A stretch of 64,000 nucleotides of DNA from Micromonospora peucetia (GCF_900091625.1 NZ_FMIC01000002.1:5394001-5458000), one strand, 5' to 3'; positions 8,444 through 16,872 are shown, counted from the first letter of the stretch. The notes: a model not told the origin generated them from the letters alone. Program-made: numbers and translations.

Positions 8444-9906
8444 GCGCGCCCGACGTGGTGGTGGTCGGCGCCGGCCCGGCCGGGCTGGCCGCCGCCGCCA
8501 TCCTGGGCCGGCACGGCGCCGCCGTCACCGTCGTCGACGAGCAGGAACAGCCGGGCGGGCAGATCTACCGCCAACCACCCGCCGGGTTCACGCCGCCGGC
8601 CGGATCGTCCTCCGCAGGTCGGGCGCTGCTGGCCGAGGCCACCGCCGCTGCCGGCGTCCGGTGGCTCGCCGACACCACGGTGTGGGGCGTCCTCGGCACC
8701 CGGGCCGGCCTCGACGGGTACGCCGGCGACCAGCCCGCGCCGGGCCGCTACCGGGTCGCCACGCACGGGCCGGCCGGGGTCCGCCTGCTCGAACCCCGGG
8801 CGGTGCTGCTCACCGCCGGCGCGTACGACCTGCCGGTGCCGTTCCCGGGCTGGACCCTGCCGGGAGTGCTCACGGCGGGCGGGGTGCAGACCTTCGTCAA
8901 GGCGCAGGGCCTGCTGCCGGGCGGCCGGTTCGTGCTGGCCGGGGGGCACCCGCTGCTGCTGGTCGTGGCCGCCCAACTGGTCCGGGCCGGTGCCCGGGTG
9001 GTCGAGGTCGCGCTGGTACAACGCCGCCGCGACCTGCTGCCCGGACCGGCCGGGCTGGCTGCCGTGGCGGGCGCGGGAGGCAAGATCGCCGAGGGCGTCG
9101 GCGCGTTGCGGGTCCTGCGGCGGGCGGGGGTACCGGTCCGGTTCGGCACGGTGGTCCGTCGCGCCACCGGCGACCCGGACCTGACCTCGGTGACCCTCGC
9201 CGAGGTGGGCCCCACCGGGCAGCCGGCGCCCGGGACCGACCGGGAGGTGCCCTGCGACGTGCTGGCGCTGGGGTACGGCTTCGTCCCCTCCGTCGAGCTG
9301 GCCCGGCAGGCGGGCTGCGCCGTGGACTGGGATTCCCCGGCGGGCGGCTGGGTGGTCCGGCACGACGAGTGGCTGCGTACCTCGGTGCCGCGGATCGCGG
9401 TGGCCGGCGAGCTGACCGGCGTCGCGGGCGCCGAGCAGGCGGCGGTCGAGGGCCGGCTCGCCGCCCTCGGCCTGCTGCGCGACCTGGGGCTGCTCGACGA
9501 GCACCGGGCCGCCGGGTTGGCCGGCCCGGTCCGCCGGGAGCTGCGCCACCGGCGACGTTTCGTCACGCGGGTGCTCGACCGGTTCGCGCCGGACCGCGCG
9601 GCGCTGGGCAGCCTGGTCACCGACGACACCGTGCTCTGCCGGTGTGAGGAGGTGCGGGCCGGCGACGTGCGTCGGGCGCTGCGGGCCAACCCGCACCTCG
9701 GCACCGCGAACGCGGTGAAGCTGGTGACCCGTGCCGGGATGGGCCTGTGCCAGGGTCGGTCCTGCCAGCCCGGTGTCTGCCAGTTGATCTCCGACGTGAC
9801 CGGCCGGGGGCCGGAACAGGTCGGGGCGTTCACCGCGCAGGCGCCGGTCAAGCCCGTCCCGCTGCGCGCCCTCGCGGTCGGCGACGAACCGCCCGCCACG
9901 GACTGA
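8440..9906 (+). CDS. FAD/NAD(P)-binding dehydrogenase subunit with BFD-like 2Fe-2S domain (alpha-type)
   Basis: Large flavoprotein subunit, 488 aa. GAGPAG at residues 10-15 opens the FAD fold, and a second dinucleotide fold (GGHPLLLVVAAQL) lies mid-protein. The C-terminal ~70 residues are a BFD-like domain with CRCEE and CQGRSCQPGVC cysteines. This order matches HcnB, sarcosine oxidase alpha and the NADH-dehydrogenase-like subunit of D-hydroxyproline dehydrogenase. ATGA overlap with the 2Fe-2S gene implies fixed stoichiometry. It ends the catabolic operon; a converging gene follows within 30 bp. Confidence 0.9.
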   Translation: MSAPDVVVVGAGPAGLAAAAILGRHGAAVTVVDEQEQPGGQIYRQPPAGFTPPAGSSSAGRALLAEATAAAGVRWLADTTVWGVLGTRAGLDGYAGDQPAPGRYRVATHGPAGVRLLEPRAVLLTAGAYDLPVPFPGWTLPGVLTAGGVQTFVKAQGLLPGGRFVLAGGHPLLLVVAAQLVRAGARVVEVALVQRRRDLLPGPAGLAAVAGAGGKIAEGVGALRVLRRAGVPVRFGTVVRRATGDPDLTSVTLAEVGPTGQPAPGTDREVPCDVLALGYGFVPSVELARQAGCAVDWDSPAGGWVVRHDEWLRTSVPRIAVAGELTGVAGAEQAAVEGRLAALGLLRDLGLLDEHRAAGLAGPVRRELRHRRRFVTRVLDRFAPDRAALGSLVTDDTVLCRCEEVRAGDVRRALRANPHLGTANAVKLVTRAGMGLCQGRSCQPGVCQLISDVTGRGPEQVGAFTAQAPVKPVPLRALAVGDEPPATD

Positions 9907-9927
9907 CCGAGGACGCCCGGGCGAGGC

Positions 9928-9944
9928 GCTTCCGTCAGGGAAGC
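9928..9944. terminator. Possible bidirectional hairpin between converging genes
   Basis: GCTTCC (9928-9933) pairs with GGAAGC (9939-9944) around a 5-base loop. The stop codon of the converging SGNH gene lies in the loop. There is no T-tract, so this is only a candidate terminator. Confidence 0.35.
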
Positions 9945-10705
9945 TCGACCGGCAGCGGCACGGGGCGCTTGGCCACCCGGTCGTCGCCGGAGGAACGCCC
10001 GTGGGCGTGCCGGGCCAGCCAGGGCAGCAGGTGCCGGCGTACCCAGGCCAGCTCGGCGTTGAGCACCGCATGGCCGCGCCGCTGCGGCGCCGCCTCCAGC
10101 GGGCGGGTCCAGCTGTCGTCCGTGCCGGGCAGGCCGACGGTGTGCGCCAGCGCGGCGGCGATCCGCTCGTGACCGGCACTGTTGGCGTGCAGCCGGTCGT
10201 CGCTCCACAGTCGTGGATCCGAGGCGACCGGGTGGGCGCCGAGGTCCAGCAGGGTGGCGCCGGTCTGCGCGGTGACCGCGCGCAGGGCGGCGTTCAGCGC
10301 CAGCATCCGACCGCGCAGCGGTCGGGCCAGCGGCATCACCGGCACCGGGTCCGGCAGGGTGAAGGTCAGCACTGTGGCGCCCTGTGCGACCAGCGCCCGT
10401 TGCATCGTCCCGACGTCCTCGGCGACCCGGTCCGCGTCGAAGGACGGGCGCAGCACATCGTTCATCCCGGCCACCACGGTGGCGAGGTCCGGCGCGAGAT
10501 CGAGGGCGGGTCGCAGTTGCTCGGCGCGGACGCGGGCGGTCGTGCGACCCCGGATCGCCAGGTTGGCGTACTCCAGCCCGCCCTGGGAGCGGGCCACCGC
10601 CAGGGCGAACCGGTCGGCCCAGCCCCGGTAGCCGCCGGCGTCGTCGGGGTCGTCGAGCCCTTCCGTGGTGCTGTCGCCGATCGCCACGTACCGCCGCCAC
10701 ATCAT
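9935..10705 (-). CDS. SGNH/GDSL-type esterase or lipase
   Basis: Serine hydrolase of 256 aa in the SGNH fold. The nucleophile is Ser12 in IGDSTTEG, block II Gly is in IRGRTT, block III is GMND (80-83), and the catalytic Asp170/His173 pair is in DDRLHANSAGH. There is no signal peptide, so it is probably cytoplasmic. Substrate is unknown (acyl ester, acetylated sugar or lipid). Two ATG codons stand in tandem at the start with no clear ribosome site. The basic C-terminal tail beyond the catalytic His (about 80 residues) is typical of actinobacterial relatives. Confidence 0.88.
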   Translation of the reverse strand: MMWRRYVAIGDSTTEGLDDPDDAGGYRGWADRFALAVARSQGGLEYANLAIRGRTTARVRAEQLRPALDLAPDLATVVAGMNDVLRPSFDADRVAEDVGTMQRALVAQGATVLTFTLPDPVPVMPLARPLRGRMLALNAALRAVTAQTGATLLDLGAHPVASDPRLWSDDRLHANSAGHERIAAALAHTVGLPGTDDSWTRPLEAAPQRRGHAVLNAELAWVRRHLLPWLARHAHGRSSGDDRVAKRPVPLPVELP

Positions 10706-10721
10706 GTGGGGGAGGGTAGTG

Positions 10722-10747
10722 GCCGGCGCCGACGGTCGGGCGCCGGC
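10722..10747 (-). terminator. Strong GC hairpin after the corA gene
   Basis: Nine-bp perfect arms, GCCGGCGCC (10722-10730) and GGCGCCGGC (10739-10747), enclose an 8-base loop. It lies 4 bp past the corA stop. There is no U-tract, as is usual in high-GC actinobacteria. Confidence 0.5.
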
Positions 10748-10751
10748 GCGG

Positions 10752-11852
10752 TCAGAGCCAGCCCGAGCGGCGGAAGAGGCGGTGCAGGGTGATCGCGGTC
10801 AGCGCCATCAGGCAGAGCACGGCGGGGTAGCCGTAGCGCCAGCCCAACTCGGGCATGGTGGCGAAGTTCATGCCGTAGATTCCGGCGATGCCGGTCTGGG
10901 TGGCGGCGATGGCGGCCCACGCGGCGATCTTGCGCATGTCGTTGTTCTGGTCCACCGCGAGTTGCGCCAACCGGGACTGCAGGATCGAGTTGAGCAGGTC
11001 GTCGTACGCGGCGACCCGGTCCACCGCCCGGGTCAGGCGGGAGTCCACGTCGGCGAACCACCGCCGCAGGCCCCGGGGTGGGTTGCCGAGCCGCTGGTCG
11101 AGCAGCGAGCGCAGCGGCGCCTGCAACGGCAGCACCGCCCGCTTGAACTCCACCACCTCCCGCTTGAGTTGGTAGATGTGCTGGATGTCGGCGGAACGGT
11201 CCCGGGCGAAGACGGTCTCCTCGACCCGTTCCAGGTCCCGCTCGACGTGCCCGGAGACCTCCAGGTAGAGGTCGACCATCCGGGAGCAGACCGCGTACGC
11301 CACGGCCCAGGGGCCCTCCGCGAGCACGGCCGGGCGGTGCTCGATGTCGGCGCGGACCGAGGTGAGCGCGCCGGCGGCGCCGTGCCGCACGGTGATGACG
11401 AAGCGGTCGCCGAGCAGGACCATCACGTCCCCGGTGTCGATCACCTCGGAGGTGTCGGTCAGTTCGGCGTGCTCCACGTAACCGGCGGTGCGCAGCACCA
11501 GCAGGGTCACGTCCCCGTCGCGCCGCACCGTGGGACGGTGGCCGTCGGCGAGGGTCTGCTCGACGGTCAGGTCGTCGAGCCCGAAGGTGCGGCCGACCGC
11601 CGCCATCACCGCCGGGTCCGGTTCGTGCAGACCCAGCCAGACGAAGGCGTCCCGGGTGCGGCGGCTGCGGGCGTACGCGTCGGCGTAGTGCGGGCGGCCC
11701 GGCTCGCGCCGCCCGGCGAGGTAGACGGCGCAGTCGACCACCGCGTCGGGATTGGACCGTCGAGGCTCCGGCCCGCGCTGCCCGGGCACCGGCCGGCCGA
11801 GCAGCCGGTCGAACACGGCAGACAGACCCACACGTTCCGCCCGCTGACCCAC
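10752..11852 (-). CDS. corA: CorA-family magnesium/cobalt channel
   Basis: Divalent cation channel of 366 aa. A large cytoplasmic funnel domain, with a long coiled helix around VERDLERVEETVFARD, precedes two C-terminal membrane helices. The selectivity motif GMN is at residues 327-329 (YGMNF), followed by a short loop and the last helix (AVLCLMALTAITL) ending in a basic tail. The GTG start is supported by GGAGGT. The gene stands alone, with a strong hairpin after it. Mg versus Co preference cannot be told from sequence. Confidence 0.94.
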   Translation of the reverse strand: MGQRAERVGLSAVFDRLLGRPVPGQRGPEPRRSNPDAVVDCAVYLAGRREPGRPHYADAYARSRRTRDAFVWLGLHEPDPAVMAAVGRTFGLDDLTVEQTLADGHRPTVRRDGDVTLLVLRTAGYVEHAELTDTSEVIDTGDVMVLLGDRFVITVRHGAAGALTSVRADIEHRPAVLAEGPWAVAYAVCSRMVDLYLEVSGHVERDLERVEETVFARDRSADIQHIYQLKREVVEFKRAVLPLQAPLRSLLDQRLGNPPRGLRRWFADVDSRLTRAVDRVAAYDDLLNSILQSRLAQLAVDQNNDMRKIAAWAAIAATQTGIAGIYGMNFATMPELGWRYGYPAVLCLMALTAITLHRLFRRSGWL

Positions 11853-11916
11853 CCGTGCACCTCCGCCTCGTCGGCATTCGCGCGGACACCGTACTCGTCT
11901 CCGACGGATCCGGGGG

Positions 11917-12537
11917 TCACGGCACCCGGGTGGCGAAGACGACGACGTTGTCGACGTAGCCGCCGGTGTCCCGGTCGAACCGGCCGCCGCAGGTGATCAG
12001 GCGCAGGCCGGTCGCCTCGCTGGGCCCGTAGACCAGGTCGGTGGGGAAGCGGTCCTTCGGGTACGACCCGACGCCGTCGACGGCGAACGTGGCGACACTG
12101 GCGTCGGCGCGGGTGACCCGTACGGTGTCGCCGGCCCGCAGCCGGCCGAGGTCGAAGAAGACGGCGGGGCCGGCGGCGGAGTCGACGTGCCCGACGAGCA
12201 CCGCGTTGCCGGTTTCACCGGGGCTGACGCCGTGCCGGTACCAGCCGGCCAGGGTGGGCCGGTCCAGTGGCGGCACCTCCAGCCGTCCCTCGGCGTCGGC
12301 GCCCACCGGGATGACCCGCGCCCGTAGGTCGATGGCCGGGATCCGCACGTCGACCGGCTCGGCCCGGTGCAGCGGCGGCACCGAGGGCGCGGAGCGGGCC
12401 TGCGCGGGGGCGTCGGCGGCCTCCGGCCGGGGCGGGCGGGGCGGGGTCGCCGACACCCCGACGGCGACCAGGCCGAGCCCGGTCGTGCCGAGCAGGACGA
12501 TGGCCGTGACCGCCCAGCCGGGCCTGCGCCAGGACAC
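11917..12537 (-). CDS. Class E/F-type sortase
   Basis: Membrane-anchored transpeptidase of 206 aa. Residues 9-30 are a signal-anchor helix, then a Pro/Ala-rich linker. The sortase barrel starts near residue 60 (VRIPAIDLRA). Catalytic His117 (VLVGHVDS), Cys183 (LITCGG) and a nearby Arg186 are present. Class F enzymes are single, stand-alone sortases common in actinobacteria. The next gene upstream on the same strand encodes a secreted protein with a C-terminal membrane tail, although no canonical LPXTG-type motif is visible in it. Assignment to class F over E rests on length and the GGYVDNVVVFA ending. Confidence 0.88.
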   Translation of the reverse strand: MSWRRPGWAVTAIVLLGTTGLGLVAVGVSATPPRPPRPEAADAPAQARSAPSVPPLHRAEPVDVRIPAIDLRARVIPVGADAEGRLEVPPLDRPTLAGWYRHGVSPGETGNAVLVGHVDSAAGPAVFFDLGRLRAGDTVRVTRADASVATFAVDGVGSYPKDRFPTDLVYGPSEATGLRLITCGGRFDRDTGGYVDNVVVFATRVP

Positions 12538-12648
12538 GATCCCACCTCCGTGCGCGTTCGCCCGGGTGCCCGCTCCGGTGGTTCACCGGTGCGGGCACCC
12601 GTTCCAGGGATGGACGGCTTGCAGGGATGGACGGCACGGGGCCGTCGG

Positions 12649-13137
12649 TCAGAGCGTGGCCGCTGCCATGTGGCGTCGGCGGCGGGCCAGGATCAGGGCG
12701 CCGCCCGCGGCGGAGCCGAGCAGGGCGCCGCCGGCCGCCAGGGCCCCGGTCCCGTCGGCGGCTTCGCGACCGCCGGCCTGGGCCCCGCCGATCGGGGTGA
12801 CGGTGAACGTGGCGCTGCCGGCCGCGCTGCCGTCGCCGCAGGTCGCGGCCACCGTGTAGGTGCCCAGCGTGAAGCCGGCGGTGAAGAGTTCGGCGCTCAG
12901 TCCGCCGCCGGCCGCCGCGGTGGTGGACCGGACGTTCTGGTCGCGGTCGGGACCGGTGACGCGGAAGATCGCGTCGCCGGACTTCGGGTTGCAGGTCGTC
13001 GCGGTGAGTACGACCGTCCCGCCGACCGGTGTGGTGGCCGGTGACACGACGGTGTCGGCCAGCGCCGCGCCGGGGAGCAGGAGCGTGCCGAGACCCACGC
13101 CGACCGCCGCCGATACGAGAACTGTCTTTGCCTTCAT
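12649..13137 (-). CDS. Secreted protein with C-terminal membrane helix
   Basis: Unrecognised exported protein of 162 aa. A signal peptide (residues 1-27, cut after ALA) precedes an Ig-like beta domain of about 85 residues with two cysteines (TCNPKS and ATCGDG). A Gly/Ala linker, a hydrophobic tail (ALAAGGALLGSAAGGALIL) and ARRRRH follow, the usual layout of a cell-wall-sorted or membrane-retained protein. No LPXTG/LAXTG pentapeptide is seen. GAGGGAAGA supports the start. It lies 111 bp upstream of the sortase gene on the same strand, so a functional link is plausible. Confidence 0.85.
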   Translation of the reverse strand: MKAKTVLVSAAVGVGLGTLLLPGAALADTVVSPATTPVGGTVVLTATTCNPKSGDAIFRVTGPDRDQNVRSTTAAAGGGLSAELFTAGFTLGTYTVAATCGDGSAAGSATFTVTPIGGAQAGGREAADGTGALAAGGALLGSAAGGALILARRRRHMAAATL

Positions 13138-13568
13138 ACGCGTCTTCCCTCACTTTTCGTCCGCTGACTGCGTGGGACGTCGTTCGGGTGGCCAACTCCG
13201 TGACTGGCACCGGTGTGACCAACCCTAGGAGGGTTGGCCCCCCGATCCGGTGAAAATGAGAAATCTTCGTTGCCGTCACGTGTCCGCCCTCGGGCGGAGG
13301 GAGCAGCGGAAATGCCGGCACGGCCCGCCCGCGAGGGTTGGCCGCGCCGATGTCGTTGGGGTCGGGCTGTCGGGGCTGGGCCGGTTTGCTCCGCGGCGAC
13401 CGACGGCGACACCGGCTGTCCGGTATCGGGGACGATCGCCGCCGTCGGCCGAGGGCGGTCAGGCCGGGTGGATCCCGCCGGGCAGTGGTCGGCGGCGAGT
13501 AGCGCTCCGGTCAGTGCCCGCCCCATCGCGCCGAGCCGAGCACGGAGACGGGCGGTGCCGGGGGGCGT
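13138..13568. other. 431-bp gap between secreted-protein gene and imine-reductase-like gene
   Basis: No convincing gene. It holds a 19-bp inverted repeat at 13219-13237 (CCAACCCT, AGG, AGGGTTGG), 82 bp upstream of the secreted-protein start, which may be an operator. The rest is GC-rich; short open frames on both strands have no recognisable content. Confidence 0.6.
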
Positions 13569-14453
13569 TCACGCGCTCGCCTCCGCGTACACCCGAACCA
13601 GCCGGGAGAAGTCGTCGTCACCGTGCCCGGCGTGGACCGCCCGGGCGACGACGGCGTTGGCCGCCCGGAGCGTGCCGGTGTCGATGCCGTGCCCCTCGGC
13701 CGCCTCGACGATGTGCGTCATGGTGGCGGCGGCGGAGGCGATGGTGGAGACGTCGGCGGTATGGTTCCCGACGTCGATCCGCCCGGCCAGGTCGTCGACG
13801 AGGTCGGGCAGCAGGCCCGAGATCCCCTTGACGTACGGCGCGATCTCGGTCGCCGTGATCCCCTCCGCCCGGGCCAGGGCGAAGGCGTGCGCGATGCCGC
13901 TCATCGCGGTCCAGAAGACGTCGAGCAGCGCCACGTCGTGGGCGGCGGCGCGAGCCGGGTCCGCCCCCAGCCAGTCGGCCGAGCCGCCCAGGCTCAGCAG
14001 GATGTCCCGGTGGGTGTGCCAGACCTGTTCGGGTCCGCTGTAGAGCACCAGCGCCTCCGATCCACCGATGGTGGGGGCCGGGGTCATGATCGCGCCGTCG
14101 AGGTAGTCGACGCCCTGTCCGGAGGCCCAGGCCGCCATCTCCCGGGCCCGCTGCGGGGTGTCGGCGGTCAGGTTCACCAGGGCACGCCCGGCGAGGGCGC
14201 CGGCCGCCGGCTCGACGATGGCGCGGACGGCGGCGTAGTCGAGGACGCAGGCGAGCACCAGTGGACTCGCCCGGACCGCCTCCGCAACCGTCGACGCCCG
14301 CCGCGCGCCACGTGCCACGAGGGGATCGGCCCGGGCGGCGGTGCGGTTCCAGACGGTGGTGGGGTGGCCGGCGGTCAGCAGCGCGCCGGCGAGGGCCTGG
14401 CCCATCGGCCCGAGGCCCAACACGGTTACCGGGTGCAGGTCACGGTCGGTCAC
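13569..14453 (-). CDS. NADPH-dependent imine-reductase-like / beta-hydroxyacid dehydrogenase family enzyme
   Basis: Oxidoreductase of 294 aa. The N-terminal Rossmann fold has GLGPMG (13-18) and a WNRT segment favouring NADPH. A long helix leads to an all-alpha C-terminal domain resembling that of imine reductases. Asp178 in ALLDVFW falls at the position where imine reductases have Asp or Tyr. True hydroxyacid dehydrogenases have a catalytic Lys here, which I do not see. GTG start with AAGGAG 8 bp upstream. It diverges from an HxlR regulator across two palindromes, so it is probably induced by a reactive small molecule. Confidence 0.82.
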   Translation of the reverse strand: MTDRDLHPVTVLGLGPMGQALAGALLTAGHPTTVWNRTAARADPLVARGARRASTVAEAVRASPLVLACVLDYAAVRAIVEPAAGALAGRALVNLTADTPQRAREMAAWASGQGVDYLDGAIMTPAPTIGGSEALVLYSGPEQVWHTHRDILLSLGGSADWLGADPARAAAHDVALLDVFWTAMSGIAHAFALARAEGITATEIAPYVKGISGLLPDLVDDLAGRIDVGNHTADVSTIASAAATMTHIVEAAEGHGIDTGTLRAANAVVARAVHAGHGDDDFSRLVRVYAEASA

Positions 14454-14540
14454 GGAAGTGCTCCTTCGTGGAGGGGGTGGCTCGGCCCTTGCGCGTGCCG
14501 CCGGGCTGGTCCCATCCTGTTTCCGTACGCGCGCAGCATC

Positions 14541-14567
14541 AAGTACCGACTATTTTGTCAGGTACTT
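14541..14567. promoter_or_regulatory. Inverted repeat 1, probable HxlR operator
   Basis: AAGTACC (14541-14547) and GGTACTT (14561-14567) are perfect arms. The inner GAC/GTC bases extend the symmetry around a TATTTT centre that may also be a -10 element. It lies between the divergent HxlR and imine-reductase-like genes. Confidence 0.55.
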
Positions 14568-14581
14568 ACCTTTCGGTAAGT
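14564..14581. promoter_or_regulatory. Inverted repeat 2, probable HxlR operator
   Basis: A perfect 18-bp element: ACTTACC, TTTC, GGTAAGT. It shares its left arm with the right arm of the first repeat and ends 13 bp before the regulator start, suiting autorepression. Confidence 0.6.
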
Positions 14582-14594
14582 GTGGGAGGGTGAC

Positions 14595-14930
14595 GTGAAG
14601 AAACGGACCTACACGTGCGGGCTCGACGCCGCGATCGACGTCGTGGGCGGCAAGTGGAAGGCGCTGATCCTGTGGGAGCTGGACCAGGGCCCCCGCCGCT
14701 TCGCCGAGGTACGCCGGGGGATCAGCGGGATCAGCGAGAAGATGCTGATCCAGCAACTGCGCGAGATGGAGGCGTACGGGCTCGTGCACCGGGAGGTCTA
14801 CCGGCAGGTCCCGCCCAAGGTGGAATACTCGCTCACCGACTTCGGCCGGTCCCTCAACGAGGCGCTGATGCCGCTCGGCGAGTGGGGCGAGCGGAACATG
14901 GCGACCATCGAGGCCATCCCCCGGGACTGA
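14595..14930 (+). CDS. HxlR-family transcriptional regulator
   Basis: Winged-helix regulator of 111 aa. The family signature CGLDAAIDVVGGKWKALIL is at residues 8-26, followed by RFAEVRRGISGISEKMLIQQL (recognition helix) and the wing VPPKVEYSLT. Cys8 sits where redox- or aldehyde-sensing HxlR proteins carry their sensor cysteine. The start is GTG 14595 with GGGAGGG 5 bp upstream; a GTG at 14580 would add five residues and run into the operator. It probably represses itself and the divergent oxidoreductase. Confidence 0.9.
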   Translation: MKKRTYTCGLDAAIDVVGGKWKALILWELDQGPRRFAEVRRGISGISEKMLIQQLREMEAYGLVHREVYRQVPPKVEYSLTDFGRSLNEALMPLGEWGERNMATIEAIPRD

Positions 14931-14986
14931 GGAGCCGCCGCGAAATCGGCGTGCCCCGGCACCGGGACGGCGGCTAGGGTCGCGCG

Positions 14987-15523
14987 GTGATGGAGATCAG
15001 GACCGAGCGGCTGCTGCTGCGCGACTGGCGGGAGTCCGACCTCGGGCCCTGGGCCGCGATGAACGCCGACCCCGAGGTGCGCGAGCATCTCGGCCCGCTG
15101 CTCACCGCCGAGCAGGCCGCCGCCTCGGCGCACTCGTTCCAGGCCGACCTCGACCGGCTCGGCTACGGCTTCTGGGCCGTCGAGGTCCGCGACGGCGGGG
15201 CGTTCGTCGGCTTCGCCGGGCTGGACCGGGTCGACGACGGTGTGCCGGTCACCGGCGTGGAGGCCGGCTGGCGGCTCGCCCGCTCCGCCTGGGGCCACGG
15301 CTACGCCACCGAGGCGGCCCGGGCCGTCCTGCGGTACGGCTTCGACACCGTCGGACTGCCGGAGATCCTGGCCATCACCACCGCGACCAACGCGCGCTCC
15401 CAGGCGGTGATGCGCCGCCTGGGCATGACCACCGACCCGGCCGAGGACTTCGACGACCCGGAGGTCGACTCCGGTCCGCTGCGCCGCCAGGTCGTCTACC
15501 GCCGTCGGGCCGGCGACTCCTGA
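14987..15523 (+). CDS. GNAT-family N-acetyltransferase (RimJ/RimL type)
   Basis: Acetyl-CoA-dependent transferase of 178 aa, Acetyltransf_3 type. It opens with the typical ERLLLRDW, has the acetyl-CoA loop region WRLARSAWGHGYATEA, and ends with the NARSQAVMRRLGM helix. Substrate (ribosomal protein, small amine or antibiotic) cannot be told. Adjacent GTG (14987) and ATG (14990) starts differ by one residue. It stands alone and converges on the serpin gene. Confidence 0.88.
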   Translation: MMEIRTERLLLRDWRESDLGPWAAMNADPEVREHLGPLLTAEQAAASAHSFQADLDRLGYGFWAVEVRDGGAFVGFAGLDRVDDGVPVTGVEAGWRLARSAWGHGYATEAARAVLRYGFDTVGLPEILAITTATNARSQAVMRRLGMTTDPAEDFDDPEVDSGPLRRQVVYRRRAGDS

Positions 15524-15614
15524 GCGTCGCGGCGCCGCTCAGGATCGGGCCGCCATCCTGGAACGCGAGCGGGCCCTAGCACGGCGTCGTCGGGTCACGC
15601 GCCGCGCCCGCCGC

Positions 15615-16724
15615 TCAGGCGCGCCCGTCGGGGTCGCTGACCCAGCCGGCGAGCAGCACCAGCCCCGTGGGTCGGTGCACGGCGAGGAAGCCGAAGGGGC
15701 GGTCGACGTCGAGGCGTACCCGCCGCTTCCGGGCGGTGAGCTTCGGCGGCGCCGAGCCCGCCCGCGTGGAGATGGCGGTGACCGTGGCCGCGCGGAAACC
15801 CGTCGCGCTGAACGTCGCCGTCGCGCTCTGCCGCGCCTGCGAGACGGCCAGGAGTCGGGCGATGCCGGGGAAGTGGTCGCCGTCGCCGACAGCGGTGGCG
15901 AGGCCGAACACGGCCGGCCGCTCCAGCAGGTCGTGGTCGGCGGAGGCGGTGAAGCGCACCGTGGAGACGAGCAGTTCGGGCCGGTCGTCGTAGGCGTCCA
16001 CGACCTGCTCGTCGACGCCAGGGCCGGCGGTGACCGGCAACGCGGACGGTACGCCGAGCGCGCCGATCGCGGCCGGCAGCACCTCGGCCGCCGCGCGCTC
16101 CGGCGTGCCCAGGGCGAGCACCACGTCGACGTCCTCGGCACCGCGTACGGTCAGCAGGCTCAGCGGGCCGGCGGCGGTGTCGGCGGCCCGCAGCGCGTCG
16201 AGGTCGTGGCCGAGCCGGCTCAGCCCGGCCAGCCGGCGGTCGCGCCACGGCCCGGCGGTCGGCTGGCACCAGGCGTCGCGGAACGGCTCGGCCCAGTCGG
16301 TCCGCAGCGACAGCGCGCTGGCCAGGACCATCGCCGTCGCCGGGGTGACCTGCACCGGCATCCGGGCAATCAGGCCGTCGGTGTGCGTGCCGGCCCACTC
16401 GTCGAGGGCCGCCCGGTCGTGCGCCGGATCACCGGTCAGTTCGCCGCGCATCGCCGCCGGCACCTCCTGCCGCCACCGGTCGGTCAGGGGCAGGTCCCGC
16501 CGCGCCCAGGCGGCGAGCGCGAGCCGGGTGGTGGGGGAGCGGTCCAGGTCGAACCGGGCCGGGTCCGGGGCGACCGCGAGCAGTTCGTCGCGGGCGGGAC
16601 CGGCGGCGTAGCGGGCGAGCAGCGCCAGCAGCGGATAGACGCCGGCGCCGGAGAGGACCGTCTGGCCTCCGTCCAGGGTGGACGTCCAGCGGGCGGTGAG
16701 CGTATTGGTGGCGGTGGTGCTCAT
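15615..16724 (-). CDS. Serpin-family protein
   Basis: Serine-protease-inhibitor fold of 369 aa with no signal peptide, hence predicted cytoplasmic. Serpin marks are ALSLRTDWAEPF in the middle and the C-terminal signature VDRPFGFLAVHRPTGLVLLAGWV. The stretch before it (SATGFRAATVTAIS) corresponds to the hinge and reactive loop. It lacks the run of small residues after the hinge Glu that inhibitory serpins use for loop insertion, so inhibition is uncertain. Neighbours give no protease partner. The ATG is at 16724, diverging from the lycopene-cyclase-like gene. Confidence 0.85.
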   Translation of the reverse strand: MSTTATNTLTARWTSTLDGGQTVLSGAGVYPLLALLARYAAGPARDELLAVAPDPARFDLDRSPTTRLALAAWARRDLPLTDRWRQEVPAAMRGELTGDPAHDRAALDEWAGTHTDGLIARMPVQVTPATAMVLASALSLRTDWAEPFRDAWCQPTAGPWRDRRLAGLSRLGHDLDALRAADTAAGPLSLLTVRGAEDVDVVLALGTPERAAAEVLPAAIGALGVPSALPVTAGPGVDEQVVDAYDDRPELLVSTVRFTASADHDLLERPAVFGLATAVGDGDHFPGIARLLAVSQARQSATATFSATGFRAATVTAISTRAGSAPPKLTARKRRVRLDVDRPFGFLAVHRPTGLVLLAGWVSDPDGRA

Positions 16725-16872
16725 GGGACGGGCGTCCTCCAGCGGGCGACGTGACCGTCGCCCGGAGGGCGACCGCTGGCACCCTACCGCCGGCGGTCGA
16801 CCGGCGGACGCCCCGCGACCCCGGGGCCGGTCGCTGCCCGGGAGCCCAGGCCGGTGTGGCAGCGTGGATGGC

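Noticed and set aside
13134..13526. Open frame in the gap after the secreted-protein gene
   Set aside because: No ribosome site, no domain, and composition like random high-GC sequence.
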